Of a stretch of DNA of 57,963 bases, positions 27,989-36,006 are shown piece after piece. The notes below the pieces were generated by a model that saw only the letters and a program-made list of their open reading frames with translations, made no database searches and was not told the DNA's origin. Position numbers and translations under genes: made by a program. Source of the DNA: Clostridia bacterium (GTDB lineage Bacteria; Bacillota; Clostridia; TANB77; UBA1234); the NCBI GenBank assembly GCA_017539905.1, contig JAFYBZ010000034.1, forward strand, positions 1 through 57,963. Reading direction: 5' to 3'. Every line of letters begins with the position of its first letter. The stretch's first letter is position 1.

Positions 27989-28864
27989 TCAATACGACTC
28001 AAAATACTTTGTCTGAACATATCCCTCAACAAATCCGCCGGGACGTTTTGGGTCATCAATTCGCACATAAGCGTATTGTCCCAAATTATAGATTACATTC
28101 ACCTTTATAAGATTGTAACCCCAGGCATCCTTGTCGCCAGAATGAATAATGATTAAACTTTTGGTATCTTTATCAGGAACCTCTCTGATTCCAACAGACC
28201 ATCCTTTATTCACTGGAATTTTCCATTCGGCTATATAATACGAATATTCATTTCCTGAGTATGTCCCTTTATATCCACGCGGATAATAGTTAGGGTCTGA
28301 AAAATTATAAGGACTTTGCGTATAAGGATATGCATAGCCAGATGTTGATGGATCTTGATATTGCTGAGTATACCAACCGATATCAGATTTTCTAATGAAA
28401 CCTGTACCAGGTGTCCTTTCCTGTGTCTTAAGTTGGACAACAAGCCACTGATCAGTTTCATAAATCACAAACAGAACCTCACCAGCTTCTGCCTTTTGTC
28501 CATTTTTCTTCCCAGACCAAGGGTCAGAATAAACATCCAATGATTGACCTGTAAGCTGAATATAATATCCATTCAGTACAACAAAACTCTTAAGAACATA
28601 ACCAGTTTGATATGTTGCACTAAGTCCAGATTGATAGCAATCAACTACATACCAATCATAGTACTCCCCAGTCACAACAAGTTGATCCATGTTTTTGGCC
28701 TTATATAGTCTTGTAGATCTCGTATCCGGTGATTCACGAATGCTGCAGGTTGTCGAAATAACTGTAGCTGTCCCATAGCCGTCATAACCTGTGTCTGCCG
28801 ATGCTGTCGAAATAAAAGTCACGAAAAGTAAAAGGCTCAGGATAAGTAAAAGACTCCGTTTCAT
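27989..28864 (-). CDS. Secreted protein with bacterial SH3-like domains
   Basis: 291 residues. A signal peptide (MKRSLLLILSLLLFVTFISTASA) is followed by at least two SH3b-like units: STTCSIRESPDTRSTRLYK with WYVVDCY, and LDVYSDPWSGKKNGQKAEAGE with WLVVQL. Then comes a Tyr/Ser/Pro-rich linker and a C-terminal SH3-like part (GWSVGIREVPDKDTK to FVEGYVQTKYFES). SH3b domains in secreted bacterial proteins usually bind peptidoglycan or other wall polymers; no catalytic domain is visible. Base composition is more GC-rich than in mfd or the LRR gene. It resembles the protein at 44281 in design. Confidence 0.82.
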   Translation of the reverse strand: MKRSLLLILSLLLFVTFISTASADTGYDGYGTATVISTTCSIRESPDTRSTRLYKAKNMDQLVVTGEYYDWYVVDCYQSGLSATYQTGYVLKSFVVLNGYYIQLTGQSLDVYSDPWSGKKNGQKAEAGEVLFVIYETDQWLVVQLKTQERTPGTGFIRKSDIGWYTQQYQDPSTSGYAYPYTQSPYNFSDPNYYPRGYKGTYSGNEYSYYIAEWKIPVNKGWSVGIREVPDKDTKSLIIIHSGDKDAWGYNLIKVNVIYNLGQYAYVRIDDPKRPGGFVEGYVQTKYFESY

Positions 28865-28912
28865 AAATCATCTCTCCTTTATAATAATTACTTTGGAAAT
28901 TTGAAACAATTC

Positions 28913-28949
28913 AAAACCACCATTATTATATCAAAATAATGGTGGTTTT
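28913..28949 (-). terminator. Intrinsic terminator of the TIGR03936 gene
   Basis: 15-bp stem (AAAACCACCATTATT and its complement) around a short loop, ending in TTTTG on the minus strand. Confidence 0.8.
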
Positions 28950-28956
28950 TCAACGT

Positions 28957-29622
28957 TTATGTCAACTTTTCTAGTATTAATTCTTTGCGATGAATATTGT
29001 AATCTTCAACTGCATCCTTCGTGATTGCCTTATAAATTACTTCCATAATGAAGTTTGGATTCAAATTCTTCTTGCTTCCAGCAAATGAATGTACAGTTAT
29101 ACAAAAAGAGCTATATGTTATTTCTTCAACTTTGTAATCTATTATTAAAGGCTTAATATCTATTTCTTCCTCTTGGCCATTTTTACTTTGTTTTGTTACT
29201 AACAATTGTTCTTTATCAAATTCTTCTTTCACTTTTGCAATTGTATCATTAATATCATCAAGATTTACTAATACATTTACTTCATATATAGCTTCTTGAA
29301 CTAATGACATTAAGCTTTTTGGTTTATCTAATTTTTCACAAGTAAGCATTTTAAATCCTTCTGGCATTACCTTCTTTAACTCTTTCAAAACTTCTTCCAC
29401 TTCTGGCTCACCATTTAATTCTAAATCCATATATTCAGATTCTGAAGTTACACCAACTGCAAGCGGTAAAGCGAATGCTATTTGCACTCTTGGATTAAAG
29501 CCTGATGAAAACTTAATTGGTAAGTTTGTCTTCTTTATACAGCGTGTAAATGTACGCATCATGTCCAAATGACCTATATATTTTACTTCTTCTCTTTTTT
29601 CAAATTTCAATCTATATATCAT
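28957..29622 (-). CDS. TIGR03936/DUF2344 radical-SAM-associated protein
   Basis: About 221 residues. It begins MIYRLKFEKREEVKYIGHLD, with MMRTFTRCIKKTNLPIKFSS and FNPRVQIAFALPLAVGVTSE, as in the DUF2344 partner of TIGR03960 radical SAM proteins. The frame is open upstream to 29679, but the ATG at 29622 has GAGGAGAG and lies one base after the stop of the radical SAM gene. In many Clostridia the pair is followed by RNase G and ribosomal protein L21; here a terminator and an SH3-like gene follow. Its biochemical function is unknown. Confidence 0.9.
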   Translation of the reverse strand: MIYRLKFEKREEVKYIGHLDMMRTFTRCIKKTNLPIKFSSGFNPRVQIAFALPLAVGVTSESEYMDLELNGEPEVEEVLKELKKVMPEGFKMLTCEKLDKPKSLMSLVQEAIYEVNVLVNLDDINDTIAKVKEEFDKEQLLVTKQSKNGQEEEIDIKPLIIDYKVEEITYSSFCITVHSFAGSKKNLNPNFIMEVIYKAITKDAVEDYNIHRKELILEKLT

Positions 29623-29623
29623 T

Positions 29624-31471
29624 TTATCTCTCCTCAAAACATACTCCACAACCAAATTTTGCGCATCCACATCCTGCACATTTTGCTCTACAATTTGGAG
29701 TCACTTTTTCATCCATTGCATTTTTATATTCTCTTTTAAAGAATTCTTTTGTTACTCCTATATCTATGTGTTCCCATGGTAATATCTCATCTAATGAAAT
29801 ATTTCTTCTTGAATAAAAATATGGATCTAAGCCACATTCCTTAAATGAATCTAACCATTTATTTATATCAAAGAATTCTCCCCATGCATCATACTCGCAT
29901 CCTTTTTCGTGAACTTTTAAAAGTACATCATTAATTCTTCTATCACCTTTTGCAAGTACCGCTTCCATAGTAGAAGTTTTTGAATCGTGCCAATTATACT
30001 TTATATTTTTGTGAGTAAGATTTGTTTTTAAAAATTCTTGTTTTTTATTTATTGTCTCAATATCATCTTGTGTGCACCATTGAAATGGTGTGAATGGTTT
30101 TGGAACAAACGTAGAAGTACTTACTGTTACCACAAGTCCTTTTGCTCTTTCTTGTTTTGGAATTGCATAGTATAGTTCTACAATCTTATTTGCCAAATCT
30201 ACTATACCTTGTAAATCTTCGTAAGTTTCAGTTGGAAGTCCAATCATAAAGTATAGCTTTATATTATTCCAACCGCTTCTAAACGCTAAATCGCATCCTT
30301 TTAGAATATCTTCTTCTGTAATTCCTTTGTTAATAACATCTCTTAATCTTTGAGTTCCTGCTTCGGGTGCAAAAGTTAATCCTGATTTTCTAACATTATT
30401 AACTTCATCTAATAGTTTAAGACTAACTGAATCTATTCTTAAAGATGGAAGCGATAAATTTACATTCTTTGGTTTGAATTCACAAATCAAATCATCTGCT
30501 AGTCTGTGAAACTCTCTATAATCTGACGTAGATAAAGATGCTAATGCTAATTCTTCATAACCTGTATTCTTTATCAATGCTTTTGCATTTTCTTCCAATC
30601 TTTCTACTGACTTTTCTCTAACTGGTCTATATAAAAATCCTGCTTGGCAAAATCTACATCCACGAATGCATCCTCTAAAAATCTCAAGCATTGGTCTATC
30701 ATGTGCTGGACTTAAATATGGCACCATCCATTTCACAGGATATTTTAATGTATCTAAGTCTTTAATAATCCTTTTTGTCAAAACATCTTTAGCGTTTTCA
30801 TTATTCTTTTTTATTTCTTTAATAGTTCCATCTTCGTTATATGAAACATCATAAAAAGAAGGAACATATACTCCATCTATTTTTGCAATTCTTTCTAAGA
30901 ATTTAATTCTAGGCTCTTTTGCTTCTTTCCATTTAATCCATTCATCAGTTACTTCCATATTTAATTCTTCGCCTTCACCTAAAACGATAAAATCAAAAAA
31001 GTCTGCAATTGGTTCTGAATTATACGAACATGGTCCTCCTGCCATTATAAATGGATCATTATCTTTTCTATCTTTTGTAAGCAAAGGTATGTGGGCTAAG
31101 TCAAGCATGTTTAAAATATTTGTATAGCTCATCTCATATTGCAAAGTAAATCCAATCATGTCAAATTCATTAAGTGGTGTTTTGGTTTCTAATGAGAATA
31201 ATGGAATGTTTTCCTTTCTCATTAATTCTTCTAGATCCACCCACGGTGCAAATGCTCTTTCACAATATGTATCTTCACGTCTATTATATAAATCGTATAA
31301 AATTCTAAGTCCTAAATGAGACATACCAATTTCATATACATCTGGAAAGCAAAAACAATATCTATGTTTAATCTTAGATAAATCTTTAACACACATATTG
31401 ATTTCATTTCCAGTATATCTACATGGCTTTTCAACTTTTTTTAGAATTCTATCTATATTGTTTTGTTCCAA
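29624..31471 (-). CDS. TIGR03960-family radical SAM protein
   Basis: 615 residues. A B12-binding-like N-terminal part (HRYCFCFPDVYEIGMSHLGL) precedes the radical SAM domain with the CxxxCxxC cluster motif in FRGCIRGCRFCQAGF (about residue 270). The C-terminal end has a dense Cys motif (NCRAKCAGCGCAKFGCGVCF), probably a second metal site. Start is TTG at 31471 with GGAGG ahead. It is coupled to the DUF2344 gene one base downstream. The substrate is unknown; a role in RNA or ribosome metabolism is often guessed from its usual neighbours. Confidence 0.93.
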   Translation of the reverse strand: MEQNNIDRILKKVEKPCRYTGNEINMCVKDLSKIKHRYCFCFPDVYEIGMSHLGLRILYDLYNRREDTYCERAFAPWVDLEELMRKENIPLFSLETKTPLNEFDMIGFTLQYEMSYTNILNMLDLAHIPLLTKDRKDNDPFIMAGGPCSYNSEPIADFFDFIVLGEGEELNMEVTDEWIKWKEAKEPRIKFLERIAKIDGVYVPSFYDVSYNEDGTIKEIKKNNENAKDVLTKRIIKDLDTLKYPVKWMVPYLSPAHDRPMLEIFRGCIRGCRFCQAGFLYRPVREKSVERLEENAKALIKNTGYEELALASLSTSDYREFHRLADDLICEFKPKNVNLSLPSLRIDSVSLKLLDEVNNVRKSGLTFAPEAGTQRLRDVINKGITEEDILKGCDLAFRSGWNNIKLYFMIGLPTETYEDLQGIVDLANKIVELYYAIPKQERAKGLVVTVSTSTFVPKPFTPFQWCTQDDIETINKKQEFLKTNLTHKNIKYNWHDSKTSTMEAVLAKGDRRINDVLLKVHEKGCEYDAWGEFFDINKWLDSFKECGLDPYFYSRRNISLDEILPWEHIDIGVTKEFFKREYKNAMDEKVTPNCRAKCAGCGCAKFGCGVCFEER

Positions 31472-31517
31472 AATTTTACCTCCGAATAAAGCTTTATAAG
31501 CACTTAAATATTAGCAT

Positions 31518-31550
31518 AAAAAAACTCCGCATGCAATGTCGCACGCGGAG
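31518..31550 (-). terminator. Intrinsic terminator of the 31567-32380 gene pair
   Basis: Minus strand: CTCCGCGTGC, loop, GCATGCGGAG (one G-U pair), then TTTTTTTA. Confidence 0.9.
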
Positions 31551-31566
31551 CGAAATATAAACAAAA

Positions 31567-31935
31567 TTATCCGTTTACTACCAAGAATCTTTTTAACTTT
31601 CCTTGGGCACGTCCAAGCTTCCTATATAGGACTGTGTCCCTGGGACCGAGGGCATTTTTCACATCATGGTAAGCCAACGCGGCTTCCCGGACAAAATGTC
31701 TCCTTTCCCAAAGATCAAAAACCGGATTGAGTACAACAAGCTGCTCATCGGAGAACTCTTCTTTCAGGCAATCAACAAAAAACTTAAGTGCTTCCTTGTT
31801 TTTACCTACCCGAATCGCTTTATCAGCATAGTACTGTTCTTTGCCGATTTCTCCGAAAATGGCGCTATTCCTGCCATCCCGAAATTTTTTGCATTTGCGT
31901 CGATAGTCTGCTTGGCTTCCTGGTCTAACAATCAC
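31567..31935 (-). CDS. Hypothetical protein, second gene of a GC-richer pair
   Basis: 122 residues, basic, helical (NKEALKFFVDCLKEEFSDEQL, then ERRHFVREAALAYHDVKNAL). It starts with GTG at 31935, two bases after the stop of the partner gene, and its ribosome site AAGGAGG lies inside the partner's last codons, so translation is coupled. A 60-base sample (31621-31680) has 31 G/C, clearly above the surrounding genes. No family recognised. The pair ends in a strong terminator. Confidence 0.7.
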   Translation of the reverse strand: MIVRPGSQADYRRKCKKFRDGRNSAIFGEIGKEQYYADKAIRVGKNKEALKFFVDCLKEEFSDEQLVVLNPVFDLWERRHFVREAALAYHDVKNALGPRDTVLYRKLGRAQGKLKRFLVVNG

Positions 31936-31936
31936 C

Positions 31937-32380
31937 TTACATGGCCTCCTTGTTGTTTAATATTCTTTGAAGCTTTCTTTCGAAAGCCAAAGGACGGATG
32001 TCATCGCCTTTACGAATGCTGTCGATAAAGACGCGTACCTGGGGATTTTGGCCATATTTCCTTTCGGCATCCCAGATTTCTTCATTCAGATGCTTAAAGG
32101 AAATATACATCGCATTGATATCTGTACGTTGTTGTTGCGACCAGTTTTTTACATTAAGGATCTGCATAACGCAGTTAACAGGTTCTTTTCCAGGACGCCA
32201 GGTACTTACGACCTTTGCGACAGCAGGATCAGAGCCCAGACGGGAAACAACCACATTCTTAAAATGGCCAAATTCCACGTCTTTTCTTTGCCGGTTTCGC
32301 TCCCTTACAAGAGCTCCTTCGATGTTCCGATCGATACTATCTCTGATTGCATCTATCGGACTGTGATAACCAGACAACAT
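31937..32380 (-). CDS. Hypothetical protein, first gene of a GC-richer pair
   Basis: About 147 residues (MLSGYHSPIDAIRDSIDRN at the start), soluble, rich in Arg, with no signal peptide. Longer frames open upstream at 32395, but the ATG at 32380 has AAGGAGG at ideal spacing. No domain is recognised. Codon choice (CGx arginines, GC-ending codons) differs from the AT-rich neighbours, which suggests acquisition or a special expression class. It is coupled to the 122-residue partner downstream. Confidence 0.7.
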   Translation of the reverse strand: MLSGYHSPIDAIRDSIDRNIEGALVRERNRQRKDVEFGHFKNVVVSRLGSDPAVAKVVSTWRPGKEPVNCVMQILNVKNWSQQQRTDINAMYISFKHLNEEIWDAERKYGQNPQVRVFIDSIRKGDDIRPLAFERKLQRILNNKEAM

Positions 32381-32466
32381 AGATTCCTCCTTCATAATTT
32401 AATATAGATACCTATTCTATTTTAACTCAAATTGACATAATGTTCAAGTAAAATTTTACAAAAAGC

Positions 32467-32495
32467 TTGATAATCCTAGGTAAAAATGGTAATAT
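32467..32495 (+). promoter_or_regulatory. Promoter of tRNA-Trp
   Basis: TTGATA at 32467-32472, a 17-nt spacer and TAATAT at 32490-32495, about 21 bases before the tRNA. Confidence 0.75.
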
Positions 32496-32516
32496 TTTAA
32501 TGTTACAGCAAAATAT

Positions 32517-32590
32517 AGGGGTGTAGTTCATCGGTAGAATAAGAGTCTCCAAAACTCCAGAGGAGGGTTCGATTCCTTCCACCCCTGCCA
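32517..32590 (+). tRNA. trnW: tRNA-Trp (anticodon CCA)
   Basis: The acceptor stem AGGGGTG pairs with CACCCCT, the discriminator is G and CCA is encoded (32588-32590). The anticodon loop reads CTCCAAA with anticodon CCA. The D arm (GTTC...GAAT) and the T arm (GAGGG TTCGATT CCTTC) fold. It is a single tRNA gene with its own promoter and terminator. Confidence 0.93.
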
Positions 32591-32591
32591 A

Positions 32592-32624
32592 AAAAGCCAG
32601 TATTTTCACAATACTGGCTTTTTT
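32592..32624 (+). terminator. Intrinsic terminator of tRNA-Trp
   Basis: GCCAGTAT and ATACTGGC arms with a TTTCACA loop, followed by TTTTTT. Confidence 0.92.
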
Positions 32625-32679
32625 CTTTAATTTTGGTTCATTTTTGGGACACGTACTAAAATGCACCTTAACTAATCTC

Positions 32680-32708
32680 TTTACTTTTTATGTCAACTGT
32701 GCTATAAT
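32680..32708 (+). promoter_or_regulatory. Promoter of the structured small RNA
   Basis: TTTACT at 32680-32685, a 17-nt spacer and a perfect TATAAT at 32703-32708. Transcription would start at about 32714, at the base of the closing stem. Confidence 0.8.
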
Positions 32709-32884
32709 ATATTTATCAGTTAGATGGACACTTTTTCTGTGGGATGACATGGAAGATGTTCCTATCAATTCCGCGAGTGGTGCCGTCTAGATGGCCGTGT
32801 TTGTGGAGAAGATTCCGTGTGTGGCCATGGACGACTTGTGTAGTGCCTCTGATAATTGATAATCTATTTAGAAAGGAGCAACCA

Positions 32885-32905
32885 ATGAGTTACTCTATCG
32901 CGTAA
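32885..32905 (+). other. Possible mini-ORF (6 codons) at the tail of the structured RNA
   Basis: ATG AGT TAC TCT ATC GCG TAA, preceded by AAAGGAG at six bases and followed two bases later by the terminator stem. Spacing is that of a real translation start. It may be a leader peptide or chance. Confidence 0.35.
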
Positions 32906-32906
32906 G

Positions 32907-32942
32907 ACACCTGCTATCGATATTCAGTTAGCGGGTGTTTTG
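32907..32942 (+). terminator. Intrinsic terminator of the small RNA
   Basis: 10-bp stem (ACACCTGCTA with TAGCGGGTGT, one G-U) and a short T-run. It lies just before the 3' end of mtaB on the other strand. Confidence 0.75.
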
Positions 32943-32949
32943 CTGTTTA

Positions 32950-34224
32950 TTAATCAATAACACAAAAACATCCACTGCCTAATTTAACTTCTACTATTTT
33001 ATTAATAACATCATCGTTTGGCTCTTCAAGTTCTACTTTGATGTAGTTCGTTGTATGTCCTTCTTTTGAATTTTCAAATAAAACTTCAATTTCTTTTCCG
33101 ATATATTGATCTGCAAATTCTTTTTCATTTTTGTTAGACATTTCTATTAGTTTTTTACTTCTTTCGTCTTTTATTTCTTCTGGAACTTGATTTTCCATCG
33201 TTGCAGCTGGTGTTCCTTTTCTTTTTGAGTATTTAAATACGTGCATCTTTGAAAATTTTATTTCTTCTAAGAACTTATATGTTTTTTCAAATTCTTCATC
33301 AGTCTCACCAGGAAATCCAACAATGACATCAGTAGTTAATGCTACTTCTAGTATATTATCTCTTAGCAATTTAACAATGCTTCTGAATTCCTCTGTTGTG
33401 TATTTTCTATTCATTCTCTTTAAAGTTTCATCGCATCCGCTTTGAAGTGATAAATGAAAATGATTACATATCTTGTTAAGTTTTATTAGTCTACTAACAA
33501 AATCTTCAGTAATAATTCTAGGTTCTAATGAGCCCAAACGAATTCTTTCTATGCCATCTATTTTGTTTATTTCTTCTAACAAATCTATTAATGTTGTATC
33601 ATTTTTAAAATCTTTCCCATATGATGAAATATGAATTCCTGTAATTACAACTTCTTTTGTTCCTGAATCACGAAGCTTTTCTATTTCACCAATAACATTT
33701 TCCATTTTTCTTGAGCGAACTGGTCCTCTTGCATATGGAATCATACAATAAGTACAAAACCTATCGCAGCCATCTTGTATTTTCACTTCTGCCCTTATAT
33801 GACTTGTATATGCAACACCATTATATTCACAATATGGCATAAGATGCATTATTTTTTCTGATTCAATAATTCTTTGTTTTTCTTTTTCATACTCTTTTAC
33901 TTTTTTAAGCAAGTCTTTTTTCTCTATTGTTCCAAGAATAATATCTACATCATCAATTTTTTCAACATCTTCTTTAGCAACTTGAATATAACAACCAACT
34001 GCACAAACAATTGCATTTGGATTTATTTGTTTTGCTCTTCTAAGAATTTGTCTTGATTTTTTATCACTTATACTAGTTACTGTACATGTGTTAATTATAT
34101 ATACATCTGCATATTCAGAAAAATCTACAACTTCGTAACCATTGTTTATAAACTCGTCTTGAATTGCATTTGATTCATATTGATTTACTTTACATCCTAG
34201 TGTGTATATTGCAACTTTTTTCAA
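32950..34224 (-). CDS. mtaB: tRNA t6A37 methylthiotransferase MtaB
   Basis: About 424 residues. Radical SAM methylthiotransferase that converts t6A to ms2t6A at position 37 of tRNAs reading ANN codons. The N-terminal UPF0004 domain has TLGCKVNQYES (the CKVNQ form separates MtaB from MiaB/RimO), with NTCTVTS and CAVGCY supplying the other cluster cysteines. The radical SAM motif is CDRFCTYCMIPYARG, and a C-terminal TRAM-like part follows. The frame opens with GTG at 34233, which overlaps the ribosome site AAAGGTG. The TTG at 34224 (MKKVAIYTLG) has correct spacing and is preferred. Confidence 0.93.
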   Translation of the reverse strand: MKKVAIYTLGCKVNQYESNAIQDEFINNGYEVVDFSEYADVYIINTCTVTSISDKKSRQILRRAKQINPNAIVCAVGCYIQVAKEDVEKIDDVDIILGTIEKKDLLKKVKEYEKEKQRIIESEKIMHLMPYCEYNGVAYTSHIRAEVKIQDGCDRFCTYCMIPYARGPVRSRKMENVIGEIEKLRDSGTKEVVITGIHISSYGKDFKNDTTLIDLLEEINKIDGIERIRLGSLEPRIITEDFVSRLIKLNKICNHFHLSLQSGCDETLKRMNRKYTTEEFRSIVKLLRDNILEVALTTDVIVGFPGETDEEFEKTYKFLEEIKFSKMHVFKYSKRKGTPAATMENQVPEEIKDERSKKLIEMSNKNEKEFADQYIGKEIEVLFENSKEGHTTNYIKVELEEPNDDVINKIVEVKLGSGCFCVID

Positions 34225-34259
34225 TTTAATCACCTTTCTACGCCCTGAATTCTAACATA

Positions 34260-34291
34260 AAAGGAACCGATATTCAATCGGTTCCTTTTTT
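34260..34291. terminator. Bidirectional terminator between MBL gene and mtaB
   Basis: 11-bp stem (AAGGAACCGAT and ATCGGTTCCTT) with T-runs on both strands. It lies directly after the stop of the MBL-fold gene. Confidence 0.88.
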
Positions 34292-34292
34292 A

Positions 34293-35861
34293 TCAAATGA
34301 TTCTAAACTCTTCACCCATTTGGGGAATAATTATGTCGGCACTATAGAACTTTTTGAGTTTTTTCTGCAAATGTTCAATAGAATCGTCTTCGCCATGATT
34401 TAAGAAAATCGTCTGAAGATTAGGATATCTATCAATTACATTAAGCTTGTCCTCATAGTATCCATGCGAACTGAATCCATGAAGCCAAATCGTTTCACAA
34501 TGTTTGATATAGCGTCGTCCGTTAAGTTCTACCATACTGCCATGCTGTGCTTCATGCAATATTTTGCTCGGACATTTGTCAGGCAAGAATCCAGGGAAAA
34601 TGAAAATACTATCATCATCCTGAATATGCTGTTCAAAGTAGTCAAGCACTCGACCGCCATATCCCATACATGAAGATGTAAGGAATATATTAGCGCCATG
34701 ATATTTAGCAGCAATCATGTGAGAAGCATAGTTTTCGATAATTTTGAACCTATCAAGCCTAAATGGATACTTATCTACTTTGTAATTAAACCAAGCAGAG
34801 TCTCCATCATTATAGCTTCCTATATAAGTCATAAGTTCCTTTTCAGCAAGCGGTGAATCAATATAGCAATTAAGCCATAAGCCAGAATCCATAATCTTGT
34901 TCAGAAGACTGATAAATCCTGCCGACCTATCAAGTGCAAATACTGGAATAATAACAGTCTTTCTTTTCTTTATTGCCTTTTTAAGTGTCTTCCAAAGAAT
35001 CCTAATAGATTCATCAAGAGTCTCTATAGGCTCGGAAGTACCATGGAGGCTTTCAAGTACAAGAATATCACCATACTCTGGTTCAATAGGATACTGAATA
35101 TTCCTATAAAGTAAAGACATACTATTTCCAATATCTCCAGAGAAAACAATAGTAAAATGCTTTTCTCCATATCTTACAACAAGCTCAACCATTGTAGCAC
35201 CATTGATATGTGAATTTGGAATAAATCTAGCATCAATTCCTTCAAAAAGAGGAATAAAATCATTGTCTTCGATTCTAGCATGCACTTTTACAGGCTCAAA
35301 GCTTCTAATTGCTTCTTGCGCCTCAATAGATGTATAAAGGCATCTCTGCTCCTGCTCTTCAATCGCACCCATACAAGAATCCAAAGATGCAATATTCTGG
35401 GGCTTTGACCCTTCTTTTTCAGCCTTAAGATGCTTTTTAGTAATCTCATTTTTTACTTTTTTGATTTCATTACTAAAAATGAGTGTCTTCTTTTCATTGA
35501 TATACGCCGCATCCATCAGAATATGCGCTGCCTCAGCACAAGTCTCCTGACTAGCATAGATTTTTCCGGAATACGGAACATTATCACCAATAGGCTTAAA
35601 AAGAGTAGGAATAGCTCCACAGTGGTCAAGATGAGCGTGTGTAAGCAGAATACAGTCAATATCATCACCCTGAAGAGTCCGATCATAGTTCAATTCTTCA
35701 TCTTCGCCCTGAAAATAGCCATAGTCTACTAAGATGTTTCTCACATCCTCACCACGAGTAACCTTAACTAAGGTACCACTACCCGTGACGATACCATCGT
35801 TGGCACCAAGAAAACTCATGGATATCCGGACTTCACCGCCATCAGTTTTAAAGATGTCCAT
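34293..35861 (-). CDS. MBL-fold beta-CASP RNA-processing exonuclease (YSH1-like)
   Basis: About 522 residues. Metallo-beta-lactamase fold with HxHxDH (LLTHAHLDHCG, His 75, 77 and 80 and Asp 79), HINGATMVELV and FSGDIGN, a beta-CASP insertion (FALDRSAGF...LASPLAE-like SPLAEKEL), and a C-terminal RMMBL-like end (HGFSSHGYYEDKL, then IFLNHGEDDS). This is the CPSF73/YSH1-like class of RNA nucleases, distinct from RNase J. An insert of about 80 residues follows the first metal motif (HILMDAAYINEKK). The frame opens at 35918, but the ATG at 35861 has GAGAGGGTG ahead. It is divergent from mutS2, with a clear promoter. Confidence 0.88.
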   Translation of the reverse strand: MDIFKTDGGEVRISMSFLGANDGIVTGSGTLVKVTRGEDVRNILVDYGYFQGEDEELNYDRTLQGDDIDCILLTHAHLDHCGAIPTLFKPIGDNVPYSGKIYASQETCAEAAHILMDAAYINEKKTLIFSNEIKKVKNEITKKHLKAEKEGSKPQNIASLDSCMGAIEEQEQRCLYTSIEAQEAIRSFEPVKVHARIEDNDFIPLFEGIDARFIPNSHINGATMVELVVRYGEKHFTIVFSGDIGNSMSLLYRNIQYPIEPEYGDILVLESLHGTSEPIETLDESIRILWKTLKKAIKKRKTVIIPVFALDRSAGFISLLNKIMDSGLWLNCYIDSPLAEKELMTYIGSYNDGDSAWFNYKVDKYPFRLDRFKIIENYASHMIAAKYHGANIFLTSSCMGYGGRVLDYFEQHIQDDDSIFIFPGFLPDKCPSKILHEAQHGSMVELNGRRYIKHCETIWLHGFSSHGYYEDKLNVIDRYPNLQTIFLNHGEDDSIEHLQKKLKKFYSADIIIPQMGEEFRII

Positions 35862-35914
35862 ATTTTCACCCTCTCTATTAAGTTTTGGGACCCGTGAACT
35901 TATTAAGTTCTTGT

Positions 35915-35978
35915 GCATTTTATCACGGAATTATGCATATAGCAATATAGATTTTACATTAAATTCGTGATAAAATGC
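35915..35978. repeat. Inverted repeat around the MBL/mutS2 divergent promoter region
   Basis: GCATTTTATCACGGAATT at 35915-35932 and AAATTCGTGATAAAATGC at 35961-35978 are reverse complements except for one extra G. Both arms contain a TAAAAT box on opposite strands. The left one is the -10 of the MBL promoter. Confidence 0.75.
35917..35945 (-). promoter_or_regulatory. Promoter of the MBL-fold nuclease gene
   Basis: TTGCTA at 35945-35940, a 17-nt spacer and TAAAAT at 35922-35917 on the minus strand. Confidence 0.7.
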
Positions 35979-36006
35979 CAATAGGTCGCATTGCTAGACG
36001 AATTCG

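Larger units (their letters stand above)
32713..32942 (+). ncRNA. Candidate structured non-coding RNA with closing stem and terminator
   Basis: No long frame is open here, and the sequence is much more G-rich than the flanks. A 10-bp stem joins the predicted 5' end (TTATCAGTTA, 32713-32722) to TAATTGATAA (32853-32862), enclosing the whole body. Inside, ATGGCC pairs with GGCCAT and a GGA/TCC hairpin caps it. Then come a ribosome-site-like AAAGGAG, a six-codon frame, and a hairpin (ACACCTGCTA with TAGCGGGTGT) ending in TTTT. A free-standing RNA with paired ends recalls 6S RNA or the raiA-motif class of Clostridia; I cannot assign it from memory. Confidence 0.7.

Noticed and set aside
31967..32407. 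Overlapping plus-strand open frames opposite the 31937-32380 gene
   Set aside because: Several frames stay open because the region is GC-richer. Only the minus frame has a ribosome site at good spacing, coupling to its neighbour and a terminator.
35948..35976. A mirror promoter for mutS2 using the right arm TAAAAT
   Set aside because: No acceptable -35 box lies 16-18 bases upstream (TAGATT or similar), so the arm was not called a promoter.
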